This document shows, piece after piece, positions 8,001 to 15,951 of a stretch of 64,000 nucleotides of DNA. Each line of letters starts with the position of its first letter. The stretch's first letter is position 1. The translations under genes were made by a program, and so were the position numbers. Source of the stretch: Pseudomonas purpurea. Lineage in GTDB: Bacteria; Pseudomonadota; Gammaproteobacteria; Pseudomonadales; Pseudomonadaceae. The DNA lies in contig NZ_CP150918.1 of NCBI RefSeq assembly GCF_039908635.1, forward strand, positions 496,001 to 560,000, in the 5' to 3' direction. The notes beneath the pieces are model-generated. The model had not been told where the DNA came from. It did not search any database and saw only the letters and a program-made list of their open reading frames with translations.

Positions 8001-8312
8001 TCACAATTGCTGGTCGGGGTGGAAGAGGTGTTGATCGATAATGTGTTCAACCTGTTGTGGCGTCTCGCACGAGAACCACAGGTTAGCTGGGTAAATCACC
8101 ATGACCGGGCCGTGGTCGCAGCGACCTAGGCAGTCCGATGCGTTGGCGCGCGATGTTCCCGGTTCCCCCAATTTGGCGATCTTGCGTTTTGCGGCGCTGA
8201 GCAGTTCGTGAGCGCCTGAGCCCGAGCAACTACGGCGACCATCGGGGCGCAGGTTTGTGCAAATCAGCACATGGAGTTCGTAGGCCAGGGTCGGATTTTC
8301 TACGTCATTCAT
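8001..8312 (-). CDS. Thioredoxin-fold [2Fe-2S] ferredoxin
   Basis: A 103-residue protein. Cysteines C18, C29, C61 and C65 have the spacing C-x10-C ... C-x3-C, as in thioredoxin-like [2Fe-2S] ferredoxins (the CbiW or NuoE-like group). The contexts are HVLICTNLRPDGRRSC and DCLGRCDHGPVMVIYP. It would be a one-electron carrier. It follows the EamA gene by 19 bases and precedes the DUF6953 gene. Its presence beside a diiron enzyme suggests that it supplies electrons to that enzyme, which is an inference. Confidence 0.8.
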   Translation of the reverse strand: MNDVENPTLAYELHVLICTNLRPDGRRSCSGSGAHELLSAAKRKIAKLGEPGTSRANASDCLGRCDHGPVMVIYPANLWFSCETPQQVEHIIDQHLFHPDQQL

Positions 8313-8331
8313 AGGTGGTCACGACCTCTGT

Positions 8332-9229
8332 TCAAACTTTGTCGGCAGGAACTGCGGCTTTCGATGGTTCCAGATTGAGCGCGAGTACGCTTGTCAGCAC
8401 GATGCCTGTTCCTACGATGACCATGGCAGAAGGGCGTTCACTCAGAACCAACGAGGCCATCAACATTGCTGTGGGGGGGATCAGGTAAAGCGAAATGGAC
8501 GCGCGACTCACGTTGCTCTGCGCCAGCACGTATGCCCAAGCGAGATACGCAAGGGCGCTGGGAAAAATGCCCAGAATGAGCACCGCAAGGTTGACCGAAG
8601 TTGAGGCATTTTGCACTTCGCTCCAAAGGCCCGGGGCATATACAAGCAGCAGTAACGTGCCCGACCAAATGGTGTAACACACCATCGTCAGCCCGTCGTA
8701 ACGATGGGCATGGTGTTTTTGCAAGGCGAAATACAGACTCCATGAAAATGCAGCCAGCAGGATCAGCAGCCCGTGCGCGTCCAGCTCACCCAACCCACGG
8801 TCCCCGGTGACTACCACAGCGGCGCCGAGTAGGGCCGCATAGCACACAGATCCATTGCCAGCCGTTGACCCGATCCTTGAACGCGAAATGTGCCAATAAC
8901 GTGCTGAACAGCGGCGTGGATTGTGCCAGTACGCTGGCGGCCCCAGCGCTAACACCTCGTTGACCGTAGTTGAGGGCTATGTGATGCAGGCTGACGGCAA
9001 AGAGTCCCAGCACCACCAGCAGCGGCAGGTCTTCCAGGCGAGGCAAGGAAATTCGCATCACCAATGCAATCCCGGCCATGAACGTTGAGGCGATGAGAAA
9101 TCGCATCAGCGCAAGATGACCAGGCTCATAAGCCTTTAGCCCGATGTGGATTCCAATGGGGGAATAGGCCCAGCAGAGAATTACAAAAATCGCCGCCAAA
9201 GCGATTTTTACGCTGGGCCTTGTATTCAT
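8332..9229 (-). pseudogene. EamA/DMT-family exporter, frameshifted as read
   Basis: Two overlapping frames together give a normal roughly 298-residue ten-segment EamA permease. The N-terminal half (CWAYSPIGIHIGLKAYEPGH onward) runs to about 8,842, and the C-terminal half (AALLGAAVVVTGDRGLGELD onward) continues in another frame to 8332. Removing one base near 8842 restores WICVYAALLGAAVV. The start ATG at 9229 overlaps the stop of the diiron enzyme gene. EamA proteins export amino acids and small metabolites, so it may export the product of the diiron enzyme. Either a real recent mutation or a sequencing error is possible. Confidence 0.8.
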
Positions 9230-9999
9230 CAAATCGTCGTCCTGGACGTAGCACGATTTTGTACGCTGGGCATGGCATGGGCTATGCCGTTCCAGTACTG
9301 CTCGGTGATGGCCAGGAAGCGGTTGAACGAAGTGCTGACTTCCTCTATGTGCTGGTCAGTTGTGCATTCCTGGGTGGCAGCTTTCACTGCCTGGATCTTG
9401 TGTTCTTTTTCCGCATCGCCGATGTGGATGTAGAAATACTCGCAGTGTTCATGAAAGTCGTCGTTATTGGCATACAAGTGCTTATAGTTGCGGGCCCCTT
9501 CGTACAAGCGGGTGAGCATCGAATAGGCCAGCCACTCCTGAGCCAACAACGTACCGAGCACATGGCGCGGATTGTTGTTGTGGCCACCGTCGGTGTAAAG
9601 ACTCAATTGTTCGCGACTAAACGTGTGGGTACTTTCCAACACAGGCAAAGCCATGAGTTCGTCCATGCTGTATGGCCGATCAGCGAGCCGGCTGAGAAGG
9701 TCGATCAGATAACTTTCCAGAAGGGCGAGGTGGGCCTTTTCCGGGTTGCCGTAGCCCATTTCGGAGTACAGGTTTTTGACGATTTCGACTTGAGCGTATA
9801 GGTCTTCAGTGCCCACAAATGACAGGGCAACCATACGAGAGGTTTGCGTGGTACGGGCTAGGTAATTTCGAGCAAACACCTCAACGTCGGCTAGGGGGAG
9901 TGGGTCAGCCATCCACCGTCGGTAGAACTCGTTATTCAAGGCTTTATGGGGGAACACACTTTCGGCGAGGTAATGTATTTTTCGCTCAACTAACTCCAT
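9229..9999 (-). CDS. Haem-oxygenase-like diiron enzyme (CADD/BesC-like)
   Basis: 256 residues, all helical, of the iron-containing redox enzyme (Haem_oxygenas_2/TenA-like) superfamily. Candidate metal ligands are E80 and H90 in SEMGYGNPEKAH, E155 in LLAQEWLAYS, and the cluster H192...E197/H200 in YIHIGDAEKEH. The GNPEKAH spacing recalls BesC and related enzymes that cleave or oxidise amino acids or fatty acids using O2. It has a good AGGAG site and is the first gene of the insert operon, coupled to the EamA gene. The LysR gene is divergent. The substrate is unknown. It does not look like UndA or PqqC proper. Confidence 0.75.
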   Translation of the reverse strand: MELVERKIHYLAESVFPHKALNNEFYRRWMADPLPLADVEVFARNYLARTTQTSRMVALSFVGTEDLYAQVEIVKNLYSEMGYGNPEKAHLALLESYLIDLLSRLADRPYSMDELMALPVLESTHTFSREQLSLYTDGGHNNNPRHVLGTLLAQEWLAYSMLTRLYEGARNYKHLYANNDDFHEHCEYFYIHIGDAEKEHKIQAVKAATQECTTDQHIEEVSTSFNRFLAITEQYWNGIAHAMPSVQNRATSRTTI

Positions 10000-10083
10000 A
10001 AAAACTCCTACTCATCGAGGGATATGAAAGGGCGACGGCGTCACTGCAATGTGCGCGGGTTGAAGTATCAAAAACATGCAGGT

Positions 10084-10129
10084 TCACTACAAGTGACTTA
10101 AACTGATCCGAGAATTCACTCTGGGTGAA
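10084..10129. promoter_or_regulatory. Paired dyads in the LysR/diiron-enzyme divergent promoter
   Basis: The 132-base divergent region contains two inverted repeats, TCACT-ACA-AGTGA (10084-10096) and TTCAC-N5-GTGAA (10115-10129). They share the half-site TCAC/GTGA. Two spaced related dyads next to a LysR gene are typical of its recognition and activation sites. The second ends two bases before the LysR start codon, compatible with autorepression. Confidence 0.45.
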
Positions 10130-10131
10130 CA

Positions 10132-11046
10132 ATGGAATTGTCTCAACTGCGCATGTTCAAGACGGTTTACGACTTCGGCAGCATCGCGCGCGCCGCTGAG
10201 TTGTTGCACTGCGTGCCGTCCAATATCACAGCACGCCTCAAGTCCCTGGAGCGGGAGCTCGGCACACCGCTGTTTTTCCGTGACGGTCGAGGGTTGCGGA
10301 TCACTCCTGCTGGGGAGGTATTTCTTGATTACGCAGCGAGAATCCTGGGTTTGGCTGATGAAGCCAAGCGTGCGGTAGCGCCCAGCGATACGCCTGGCGG
10401 CCCTCTGCGCATTGGCGCTATCGAGTCTAGTGCTACGGGGCGACTGCCTCGGCTATTGGCCAAGTACCATGCGCTGTACCCGCAGGTGTCTCTGGAGTTG
10501 AGCACTGGCACTTGGGCTCAGTTGCTGGACGATACTCAGGGTCACCGACTTGATGGAGTGATCGTGGCGGTGAACATTGAACGCCCCGGTCTCAAGAGCG
10601 CAGTGGTGTACCGGGAAGATTTAATTCTCATCGCGTCCTCGTCCCATGGGCCTTTACGCAAGGCAGCGGATCTGCAAGGTAAGGATATTTTCATGTGGCC
10701 ATCGGGCTGTCCGTACCGCTTCGCGCTGGAGCAGTGGCTATTGCGCCATGACCAAGTGCTGCCGATCGTCAGCATCGCAAGTTACGGCACCATAGTTGGT
10801 TGTGTCAGTGCCGGTGCCGGCGTTTCGCTGGTGCCCCGTGGTATCTATGAGCAATACCGCCACAGTGCGGGTTGGCAGGGGTATGAATTCCCGGAGCTGA
10901 CGAGTATCGACAACCTGTTTTACTGGCATGAAAACTCAGGTCGACACCCAGCTCGGGAAGCGTTTTTGGCGCTACTGCAGACAGAGTTCGAGGGCTCAGC
11001 GGCGTTGGAAGGAGGCGCTCGTGCGCCTCAGGTAGAACCAGACTGA
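10132..11046 (+). CDS. LysR-family regulator of the insert module
   Basis: 304 residues. The N-terminal winged HTH is seen in MELSQLRMFKTVYDFGSIAR, followed by CVPSNITARLKSLERELGTP, and a full effector-binding domain follows. The HTH recognition segment (VPSNITARLKSLE) is of the PtrR/YbhD-like type. It is transcribed away from the diiron-enzyme operon over 132 bases with two dyads between, so it most likely controls that operon. It ends 78 bases before the repeat copy at 11125 and is convergent with the intact ketosynthase gene. Confidence 0.85.
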   Translation: MELSQLRMFKTVYDFGSIARAAELLHCVPSNITARLKSLERELGTPLFFRDGRGLRITPAGEVFLDYAARILGLADEAKRAVAPSDTPGGPLRIGAIESSATGRLPRLLAKYHALYPQVSLELSTGTWAQLLDDTQGHRLDGVIVAVNIERPGLKSAVVYREDLILIASSSHGPLRKAADLQGKDIFMWPSGCPYRFALEQWLLRHDQVLPIVSIASYGTIVGCVSAGAGVSLVPRGIYEQYRHSAGWQGYEFPELTSIDNLFYWHENSGRHPAREAFLALLQTEFEGSAALEGGARAPQVEPD

Positions 11047-11124
11047 TTACTGCACTTTTCACCAGATTCCCTTCAACGCAACGTGGCCATAATCGTCCAA
11101 TATCCTTGACCTTGAAGTTTTAAG

Positions 11125-11328
11125 TTACGGCCAGCGGCGGAAAATCAGCGAGGTGTTGACGCCGCCAAAGGCAAAGTTGTTGTTCATCACGTACTGGTTG
11201 CTCATCTGGCGGAACTCGCCGCGCAGGTAGTCCAGTTCACCGCAACGCGGGTCGACTTCGTCGAGGTTGAAGGTGTGCACGTACAGGTCGCTGTTCAGCA
11301 TTTCGATGCTGAACCAGGACTCCAGCGC
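11125..11328. repeat. Right direct repeat flanking the insert
   Basis: This is the second copy of the 204-bp segment and forms the native 3' end of the intact ketosynthase gene. The flanking base before the stop codon differs from the left copy (G here, C there). The repeat edge therefore coincides with the end of the coding sequence. Confidence 0.9.
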
Positions 11329-12351
11329 ACCACAGGCGCCGAGGGTATGGCCCAGGAAACTCTTCTGCGAACTGATGGGCATGCGGCTGCCGAACAGGCT
11401 GCTGGTGGCCAGGGTTTCAGCGATATCGCCCTGCTCGGTGGCGGTGCCGTGACCGTTCACGTAGCCGATGGCCGAGGCTTCAATACCGGCGTCTTCGAGC
11501 GCCAGCTCCATGGCCCGGCGCATGGTGACCTGCTCCGGACGGGTGGTGTGCTGGCCGTCGGCGTTGCTGCCGAAACCGACGATTTCGGCGTGGATGTGCG
11601 CACCGCGTGCCAGGGCGTGTTCGAGTTCTTCGAGCACCAGCATGCCGCCGCCTTCACCGATCACCAGGCCATCGCGGCCACTGTCGTAAGGGCGCGGGCT
11701 GGTTTGCGGGGCGTCGTTTTTCAGGCTGGTGGCGTAGAGCGCGTCGAACACCATGGCTTCGGTCGGGCACAGCTCTTCGGCGCCGCCTGCGAGCATCAAC
11801 GGTAGGCGCCCGAACTTGATCGCTTCATAGGCGTAACCGATGCCCTGACTGCCGCTGGTGCAGGCGCTGGACGTCGGGATCAGCCGCCCGGTAAGGCCAA
11901 AGAAAATGCTGATGTTGGCCGCGGTGGTGTGGGGCATCATCCGCACATAGGAGTTGGCGTTCAGGCCCTCGGCCACCGAGTTGAGCAGCATGTTGCCGAA
12001 GGCTTTGATCTCGTCGGTGCTACCGGTGGAGGAGCCGCACGCAACGCCCATCCGGCCATCCTTGATCGACTCGTCGCCCAGCAGGCCGGCGTCGGCCAGG
12101 GCTTGCTCCGCCGCCGCCACGGCCAGACGGGAAACCCGGCCCATGCTGCGCAATTGCTTGCGGGTCCAGTGGCTGGGGACCTTGAAGTCATCGATGGGGC
12201 CGGCCAGCCGAGTGTTCAACTCGGTGAAGCGGTCCCACTCGTCCATGCGCCGGATGCCGCTGCGATTGGCCTTGAAATTGCCCGAGATGGTTTCCCAGTC
12301 GCTGCCCAGCGAGGTGATGCCGGCCATGCCGGTGACGACGACGCGCTTCAT
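11125..12351 (-). CDS. Beta-ketoacyl-ACP synthase (FabF type), aryl polyene
   Basis: 408 residues, a condensing enzyme that extends the ACP-bound polyene chain with malonyl-ACP. The catalytic triad is complete: C164 in SSACTSGSQG, H301 in NGHGTATEQGD and H335 in SFLGHTLGACG, with K330 nearby. The start ATG overlaps the stop of the ketoreductase gene by one base, so an upstream in-frame ATG-like start is rejected. In aryl polyene clusters this gene pairs with the ketoreductase and dehydratase. Its 3' end is the target duplicated by the insert, but the reading frame is intact. Confidence 0.92.
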   Translation of the reverse strand: MKRVVVTGMAGITSLGSDWETISGNFKANRSGIRRMDEWDRFTELNTRLAGPIDDFKVPSHWTRKQLRSMGRVSRLAVAAAEQALADAGLLGDESIKDGRMGVACGSSTGSTDEIKAFGNMLLNSVAEGLNANSYVRMMPHTTAANISIFFGLTGRLIPTSSACTSGSQGIGYAYEAIKFGRLPLMLAGGAEELCPTEAMVFDALYATSLKNDAPQTSPRPYDSGRDGLVIGEGGGMLVLEELEHALARGAHIHAEIVGFGSNADGQHTTRPEQVTMRRAMELALEDAGIEASAIGYVNGHGTATEQGDIAETLATSSLFGSRMPISSQKSFLGHTLGACGALESWFSIEMLNSDLYVHTFNLDEVDPRCGELDYLRGEFRQMSNQYVMNNNFAFGGVNTSLIFRRWP

Positions 12352-13079
12352 CAGCACAGGCCTCCATTAACGGCCAATACCTGGCGGGTGATATAGGCCG
12401 CTTCCGCGGACATCAGGAAATTCACGGCGCCGGCCACCTCTTCAGGGGTGCCCATGCGTTGTGCGGGGATCATTTTCATCAGCTCTTCCACCGGCACGTT
12501 TTCGTCGAGCATCGCTGTGTCGATCAACCCTGGCGCGACGCAGTTGACGGTGATCTTGCGTTTGCCCAGTTCGATGGCCAGGGCCTTGGCGGCGCCGATC
12601 AGCCCGGCCTTGGAAGCGCTGTAGTTGACCTGCCCACGGTTGCCGATCAGCCCGGACACCGAGGTGATGCACACGATCCGCCCGGCGGCGCGACGCCGAA
12701 TCATCGGCATCATCACCGGGTGCAGCACGTTGTAGAAACCGTCCAGATTAGTGCGCATCACCACGTCCCAATCATCCTCGCTCAGGGCCGGAAAAGCACC
12801 GTCGCGGGTCAGGCCGGCGTTGAGCACCACGCCGTAATAGGCGCCGTTGGTTTCAACGTCGGCCTCAAGGATGGCCTTGCAACTGGCGCGATCCGACACG
12901 TCGAATTGCAGGATGCGAGCACTGCGGCCCAGCACCTGAACCTCGGCCTGCACGGCTTCGGCGTCGCTGCGGCCGCTGCGGCAGTGCAGCACCAGGTCAA
13001 ACCCGGCCTGGGCCAGACGTAAAGCGATGGCGCGGCCGATACCACGGCTGGAGCCGGTGACCAGTACGGATTCAGTCAT
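12351..13079 (-). CDS. fabG: 3-oxoacyl-ACP reductase, aryl polyene
   Basis: A 242-residue short-chain dehydrogenase that reduces the beta-keto group after each condensation, using NADPH. The Rossmann motif TGSSRGIG is at residues 8-15 and the structural LNAG at 86-89. The catalytic residues are N111, S140, Y153 and K157 (YSASK). Length and motifs are those of FabG. It overlaps the dehydratase gene by 8 bases upstream and the ketosynthase by one base downstream. It is a pathway-specific paralogue, not the housekeeping FabG. Confidence 0.93.
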   Translation of the reverse strand: MTESVLVTGSSRGIGRAIALRLAQAGFDLVLHCRSGRSDAEAVQAEVQVLGRSARILQFDVSDRASCKAILEADVETNGAYYGVVLNAGLTRDGAFPALSEDDWDVVMRTNLDGFYNVLHPVMMPMIRRRAAGRIVCITSVSGLIGNRGQVNYSASKAGLIGAAKALAIELGKRKITVNCVAPGLIDTAMLDENVPVEELMKMIPAQRMGTPEEVAGAVNFLMSAEAAYITRQVLAVNGGLC

Positions 13080-13536
13080 GACTGGACTCCTGAGATTCTT
13101 GAAGGTAGTGAGCCGCCTGGGGCGGGCAGAACACGTTCAGCCGCGCGGTGGCGTGAATGCCTGGCGCGGTGAGATGGCACTCGAACACACCCATGCCGTT
13201 CTCGTCTTCGAGGGAACGCAAGGCGTGGATCGTCAGTTCGGTGCCCGCGGGGAAGTGCTCCACGTTGCATTCGAATTTACGGGTGCCGAGCAGAAAACCC
13301 AGCTCGACGGGGTCGCCTTGCAGCCGTGCGCGACAGCCGGCATAGGCGGCCACGCTCTGGGCCATCAGTTCGACGCCGACCCAGGCCGGCAGGCTGCCGT
13401 CGGGCCGGTTGAACAGGCCACCGGGCTTGACGGTCAGGCGAGTGTGGATCTGCTCTTCATCGAACGCCAGCACTTGATCGATGAGGATCATGTCGCCGGC
13501 GTGGGGCAGCAATTCGGCGAGCGGCCAGTCAATCAT
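13072..13536 (-). CDS. 3-hydroxyacyl-ACP dehydratase (hotdog), aryl polyene
   Basis: 154 residues from the ATG at 13536, which overlaps the upstream ketosynthase stop as ATGA. The opening MIDWPLAELLPHAGDMILID is the characteristic start of the ApeP-like dehydratases. The helix WVGVELMAQSVAAYAGC is the hotdog central helix with its catalytic Glu. The enzyme removes water to create each conjugated double bond. A second dehydratase domain is found fused to the ligase further upstream, as two types are usual in these clusters. Confidence 0.88.
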   Translation of the reverse strand: MIDWPLAELLPHAGDMILIDQVLAFDEEQIHTRLTVKPGGLFNRPDGSLPAWVGVELMAQSVAAYAGCRARLQGDPVELGFLLGTRKFECNVEHFPAGTELTIHALRSLEDENGMGVFECHLTAPGIHATARLNVFCPPQAAHYLQESQESSHD

Positions 13537-14729
13537 GGGGCGTCTCCGATAATCAGGCTGACGTTGTTGCCGCCGAAGGCAAAGGAATTGCTCATCAGGT
13601 GGCACGCAAAAGTGTGTTTGAGGCGATCAGCGGCCGTGACCCAGTGCAGCGCCGGCAGGTCGGGGTCGGGTTGACCGTCCCAGAGATGCGGCGGCAAGGC
13701 TTGCGCGGTGTTCTCGGCGCTCAGGCTCAGCCAGCAAAATGCGGCTTCCAGTGCGCCGGCGGCGCCGAGGGTGTGGCCGCTCATGGGTTTGGTCGAAGAG
13801 CACGGCACGCCGTCCGGGAACACGGCGGCCACGGCCAGGCTTTCCATGGCGTCGTTGTGTTGCGTCGCGGTGCCGTGCAGGTTCAGGTAGTCGATCTGCC
13901 CAGGCTGCAAGCCGGCGCTGCGCAAGGCTTTGCTCATGGCTTCCCGGGCGCCGCGGCCGGTTGGCTCCGGCGCTGAAATATGGTGCGCATCGCAACTCGC
14001 GCCGCTGCCCAGCAGGGCAATCGGTCGAGGGCTGCGGGTGCTGTTGCTCATCAGGAACAGCACGGCGGCTTCGCCGATGTTGATGCCGTCACGGTTGGCC
14101 GAAAACGGGTTGCAACGCTCGCCGGACACCGCGTCGAGAGCCGAAAAACCATTGAGCGTGAGCTTGCACAGGCTGTCGACGCCGCCACACAGCACCGCGT
14201 CGCACAGGCCCATGTCCAACAACCGTTGGGCGCTCATCAGCGCACGGGCGCTGGAGGTGCAGGCCGTGGAGATGACGTAGGCCGGGCCGCTCAGTTGCAG
14301 CCAGTCGGCGAGGAAGTTCGCCGGGGCGCTGAGCTCTTGTTGCTGATAGTCGTAGTCGCTGGGGAACTGGTGGTCGCGCAGGTAACGGGCGATACCGCGG
14401 CTGGCTTCATCGATGCCCGACGTGCTGGTGCCCAGCACGATGCCGATGCGGCCGCGCCCGTAGGTGTGAATCGCCTGCTCGATGTCGTCCTGGATCTGCA
14501 ACGCGGCTTCCAGCAGCAACTGGTTGTTGCGGCTGCTTTGCTGGCGCAGTTCGACCGGAATCGGTGCCAGTTCGCCATGCACGGCGGCCACCGGCAACAC
14601 ACGTTCCGGCACCCATCCGGCTTCGGTGCGCATGCCCGAGACGTCACCGGCAAACAGGCTGCGGGCCACCTCGTGTTTGTTACGGCCCAGGGCGCAAATC
14701 ACCCCGAGGGCGTTCAGATAAGCGGTCAT
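13533..14729 (-). CDS. Beta-ketoacyl-ACP synthase, second, aryl polyene
   Basis: 398 residues from the ATG at 14729 (ATGA overlap with the lipoprotein gene). The open frame extends much further upstream but only as a shadow of that gene. The catalytic residues are C157 (STACTSSARA), H285 (LNLHGTATQ) and H319 (MSGHTLGAAG), with K314. It starts MTAYLNALGVICALG, typical of the second ketosynthase in aryl polyene loci. It is probably the initiating or extending partner of the ketosynthase at 11125. Confidence 0.92.
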   Translation of the reverse strand: MTAYLNALGVICALGRNKHEVARSLFAGDVSGMRTEAGWVPERVLPVAAVHGELAPIPVELRQQSSRNNQLLLEAALQIQDDIEQAIHTYGRGRIGIVLGTSTSGIDEASRGIARYLRDHQFPSDYDYQQQELSAPANFLADWLQLSGPAYVISTACTSSARALMSAQRLLDMGLCDAVLCGGVDSLCKLTLNGFSALDAVSGERCNPFSANRDGINIGEAAVLFLMSNSTRSPRPIALLGSGASCDAHHISAPEPTGRGAREAMSKALRSAGLQPGQIDYLNLHGTATQHNDAMESLAVAAVFPDGVPCSSTKPMSGHTLGAAGALEAAFCWLSLSAENTAQALPPHLWDGQPDPDLPALHWVTAADRLKHTFACHLMSNSFAFGGNNVSLIIGDAP

Positions 14730-15211
14730 GGCGCGGTCTCGGCGCTGAGCGGCGTGACGTGGTAGTTGAGTTGTTTGGGCAACTCCATCACGAAGTCCGA
14801 GGGTGTCTGGTACTTCACCACCCAGCGTGGTGCAAGGCCACGTATGCCGATGGCGTAACGGGCGCGGGGATAGTTGCGTGGCAATTCGGCTTCGGGTGTC
14901 AGGGCAAACAGCAATGCAGCGAACAACTCGCGAGCCTCGGGGTTGGGCGGCAGCAAGCCGTCGGCTTGCCACTGGCCATCGACCAGGCGCTGACGGGCCA
15001 GCGGAATCCCCAGCGGGTCCATCATCGACCAGCGAATGCCGGCGTCTTCGCGCTGCATCACCAGCAGCCAGTCCTGGCGTTGCCCGGCCTGTTCACGCTC
15101 GATGTGCAGTTGCAGCGGCAGGGGCAATGTCGGATTTGCTGCGGGCAGCGGCAAACGGCTGGCGCAGGCGCTGAGCAACAGGGCACAACACACAAGCAGG
15201 GTACGGATCAT
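14726..15211 (-). CDS. DUF3261 lipoprotein, aryl polyene cluster
   Basis: 161 residues. The N-terminal signal ends with the lipobox LLSACAS, so the protein is probably lipidated. The mature domain has the DUF3261 pattern (WLLVMQREDAGIRWSMMDPL, then GIPLARQRL). The family is found in aryl polyene clusters beside MMPL and LolA-like genes and may help move the lipid to the outer membrane, in analogy to LolB. The ATG at 15211 overlaps the methyltransferase stop by one base. A TTG one codon earlier is less likely. Confidence 0.82.
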   Translation of the reverse strand: MIRTLLVCCALLLSACASRLPLPAANPTLPLPLQLHIEREQAGQRQDWLLVMQREDAGIRWSMMDPLGIPLARQRLVDGQWQADGLLPPNPEARELFAALLFALTPEAELPRNYPRARYAIGIRGLAPRWVVKYQTPSDFVMELPKQLNYHVTPLSAETAP

Positions 15212-15951
15212 CAACGCGGACCTTCGAGCGGTTTGCGGGCCACGACGTTGACCAGGGTTTCTTCCCGTTCACCGACCGGTTTCGGACGGCGCAAGCCGAA
15301 GCGTTCGAGCAGCCCGAAATCCTTCGAACGGCTCCACCATAGATAAGGGTAGGACACGTTTTGCGGGCCGAACTCGAAACCCTGCTCGCGCAGCATCTGC
15401 AAGTAACCGGCGGCACTTTTTTGCACGTGCATCGGGTGGCGAAACAGCCAGCGGATGACCCAGGTGTCGATGTACGCTTCGGTGGACTCGGCGAACAGCA
15501 AATAGCCGCCCGGCTTGAGTACCCGGAAGAACTCGGCCAGGGCCTGCTCCTGTTCCACCAGGTGGTGGAATGTCTGGTGACAGAACAGCAGGTCGACGCT
15601 GGCATCGGGCACCGCGAGGGTGGCGCAGTCGCTGCCGATCAACTCCACGCTCATGCCCTGGCGGTGAGCCTCTTCACCGCTGAGGGTCAGGCTGTGAGGG
15701 TCGGCGTCCAGGCCGATCAGGCGCTGCGGGGCGAACACCTGGCGCAGGTACTGGAACGACTTGCCCTGGCCGCACCCGGCGTCCAGCAGCACCGGATGGC
15801 TCGGCGGCGTTTCGCTGAACAGGCTGCGCAGGTCGTTGATCGCCACGCGCAACACGTGGTGTTGCCAGGTGTGGCTGCGCAGGAACCAGAAGCCGAAGCG
15901 GGTTTCCTCGACGTAGCTGTCGCTGAGGTAGGGCTGCTCGCCGGGACTCAT
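15211..15951 (-). CDS. SAM-dependent methyltransferase, aryl polyene cluster
   Basis: A 246-residue class I methyltransferase. Motif I is LLDAGCGQGKSFQYL, the acidic end of strand 2 is IGLDADPHSL, and motif IV is VDLLFCHQTFHHL. The N-terminal stretch (RFGFWFLRSHTWQHHVLRVA) is characteristic of the methyltransferases in aryl polyene loci. Such enzymes are thought to act on the aryl head group. The gene overlaps its neighbours by ATGA and TGATG. Confidence 0.87.
   Translation of the reverse strand: MSPGEQPYLSDSYVEETRFGFWFLRSHTWQHHVLRVAINDLRSLFSETPPSHPVLLDAGCGQGKSFQYLRQVFAPQRLIGLDADPHSLTLSGEEAHRQGMSVELIGSDCATLAVPDASVDLLFCHQTFHHLVEQEQALAEFFRVLKPGGYLLFAESTEAYIDTWVIRWLFRHPMHVQKSAAGYLQMLREQGFEFGPQNVSYPYLWWSRSKDFGLLERFGLRRPKPVGEREETLVNVVARKPLEGPR

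Larger units (their letters stand above)
7618..11124. mobile_element. 3.5-kb insert within the APE operon
   Basis: Between the two 204-bp ketosynthase repeats lie about 3,507 bases unrelated to aryl polyene synthesis: DUF6953, [2Fe-2S] ferredoxin, EamA exporter, diiron enzyme and LysR regulator. No transposase, integrase or terminal inverted repeat was found. The structure equals the product of single-crossover (Campbell) integration of a circular molecule carrying the ketosynthase 3' end, with the target gene kept intact. Origin by another recombination route cannot be excluded. Confidence 0.7.
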
